A stretch of 64,000 nucleotides of DNA. It comes from DATARH01 sp035534535 (GTDB taxonomy: Bacteria > Pseudomonadota > Alphaproteobacteria > ATCC43930 > CGMCC-115725). The translations under genes were made by a program, and so were the position numbers. The DNA lies in the NCBI GenBank assembly GCA_035534535.1, contig DATLRS010000192.1, forward strand, positions 1 to 64,000. Direction: 5' to 3'. The notes beneath the pieces were generated by a model. It made no database searches. It was not told where the DNA came from and was given only the letters and a program-made list of their open reading frames with translations. Shown here in pieces: positions 63,677 to 64,000 of the stretch; the stretch's first letter is position 1; each line of letters opens with the position of its first letter.

Positions 63677-64000
63677 ATGACCGATCCGATCCGCTTTACG
63701 CTCGATGGCGCCGAAGTTGAGGCGCAGCCGGGCGAGACGATCTGGCAGGTGGCCAACCGGCAGGGCGTCGAGATCCCGCATCTGTGCTGGCTGCCCAAGC
63801 CCGGCTACCGCGCCGACGGCAATTGCCGCGCCTGCATGGTCGAAGTGGAGGGCGAGCGGGTGCTCGCCGCCTCGTGCATCCGCCAGCCCGCCCCGGGAAT
63901 GAAGGTGAAAAGCGCCAGCGAGCGCGCGAAAGCCTCGCGCAAGCTGGTCTTCGAGCTGCTGGTCGGCGACCAGCCCGACCGCGCCGCGGCGCATGACCCA
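63677..64000 (+). CDS. fdhA: NAD-dependent formate dehydrogenase alpha subunit, N-terminal part (truncated by window end)
   Basis: The first 108 codons. FTLDGAEVEAQPGETIWQVA and NRQGVEIPHLCW with PGYRADGNCRACMVEV form a [2Fe-2S] ferredoxin domain (Cys at HLC, NC and AC). VLAASCIRQPAPGMKVKSAS follows. This is the start of NuoG-like and FDH alpha subunits such as Methylobacterium FDH1, where [4Fe-4S] domains and a molybdo/tungstopterin domain come next. GAGGG is placed seven bases before the ATG. The catalytic (Se)Cys and metal type lie beyond the window. Confidence 0.85.
   Translation, partial: MTDPIRFTLDGAEVEAQPGETIWQVANRQGVEIPHLCWLPKPGYRADGNCRACMVEVEGERVLAASCIRQPAPGMKVKSASERAKASRKLVFELLVGDQPDRAAAHDP

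Overview
The window is high-GC, densely packed bacterial DNA. Alphaproteobacteria (Rhodospirillales or Hyphomicrobiales type) is the best guess. Reasons: the exopolysaccharide export genes resemble rhizobial ExoF/ExoP; the intergenic palindromes of the 'TCATGGCCGGGC...' and 'GTAGGATGGGTT...' kind are typical of such genomes; the formate dehydrogenase beta subunit is a NuoE-NuoF fusion like that of Methylobacterium FDH1; and there are FNR/FixK-type boxes TTGAT-N4-(A/G)TCAA. No rRNA, tRNA, CRISPR array or complete insertion sequence was seen.

Layout. (1) 1-1170: remnant of an aldo/keto reductase and a shikimate-dehydrogenase-like gene. (2) 1318-20513: a surface-polysaccharide locus in two divergent arms. 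The minus arm (10330 to 1318) holds a beta-helix protein, a WecG/TagA/CpsF glycosyltransferase, a NodB-type deacetylase, a flippase, a Wzc/ExoP-like protein with a degenerate nucleotide site, an ExoF/Wza-like export protein and a GT4 glycosyltransferase. The plus arm (10527 to 20513) holds a GMC oxidoreductase, a glycosyltransferase-like protein and a GDP-D-glycero-D-manno-heptose set: GmhA, a fused guanylyltransferase-HAD phosphatase, and an HddA-type kinase. It continues with a sugar-nucleotide epimerase, an RfbC-like epimerase, a SAF-domain dehydrogenase and a PAP2 protein with an altered motif. No Wzy-type polymerase was recognised.

(3) 20684-43276: an anaerobic or low-oxygen energy island. 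On the minus strand are an FAD/Fe-S oxidoreductase, pyruvate:ferredoxin oxidoreductase (NifJ) and a dihydroorotate-dehydrogenase-like protein. A small conserved protein lies on the same strand just upstream. On the plus strand are PEP synthase, PfkB, an HdeD-like membrane protein, a four-subunit group 3b-type NAD(P)-linked [NiFe] hydrogenase with a cyclic-nucleotide-binding-domain gene embedded in it, a maturation protease, a short HypA, HypF, HypC, HypD, HypE and alanine dehydrogenase. HypB is absent. Two FNR/FixK-like boxes flank the small protein gene. The gene set centres on pyruvate (acetyl-CoA, PEP, alanine) and on H2/NAD(P)H/ferredoxin exchange, as expected for redox balancing without oxygen.

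(4) 43368-53579: mixed metabolic genes (methyltransferase, DadA-like oxidase, LLM flavoprotein, SDR, a second GMC oxidoreductase, TTC38-like TPR protein, amidohydrolase, hexose-6-phosphate mutarotase-like protein, proline iminopeptidase). (5) 53685-58612: a branched-chain amino-acid-type ABC importer with a LivM-LivG fusion and a divergent LivF. (6) 58716-64000: a VOC protein, a GntR regulator with a perfect palindromic operator over its start, a formyl-CoA transferase, a fused formate dehydrogenase beta subunit, an unknown small protein and the first 108 codons of the formate dehydrogenase alpha subunit. This last block points to oxalate/formyl-CoA and formate oxidation.

Functional calls rest on reading motifs in the translated sequence. 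No database search was run, so substrate-level assignments are inference.
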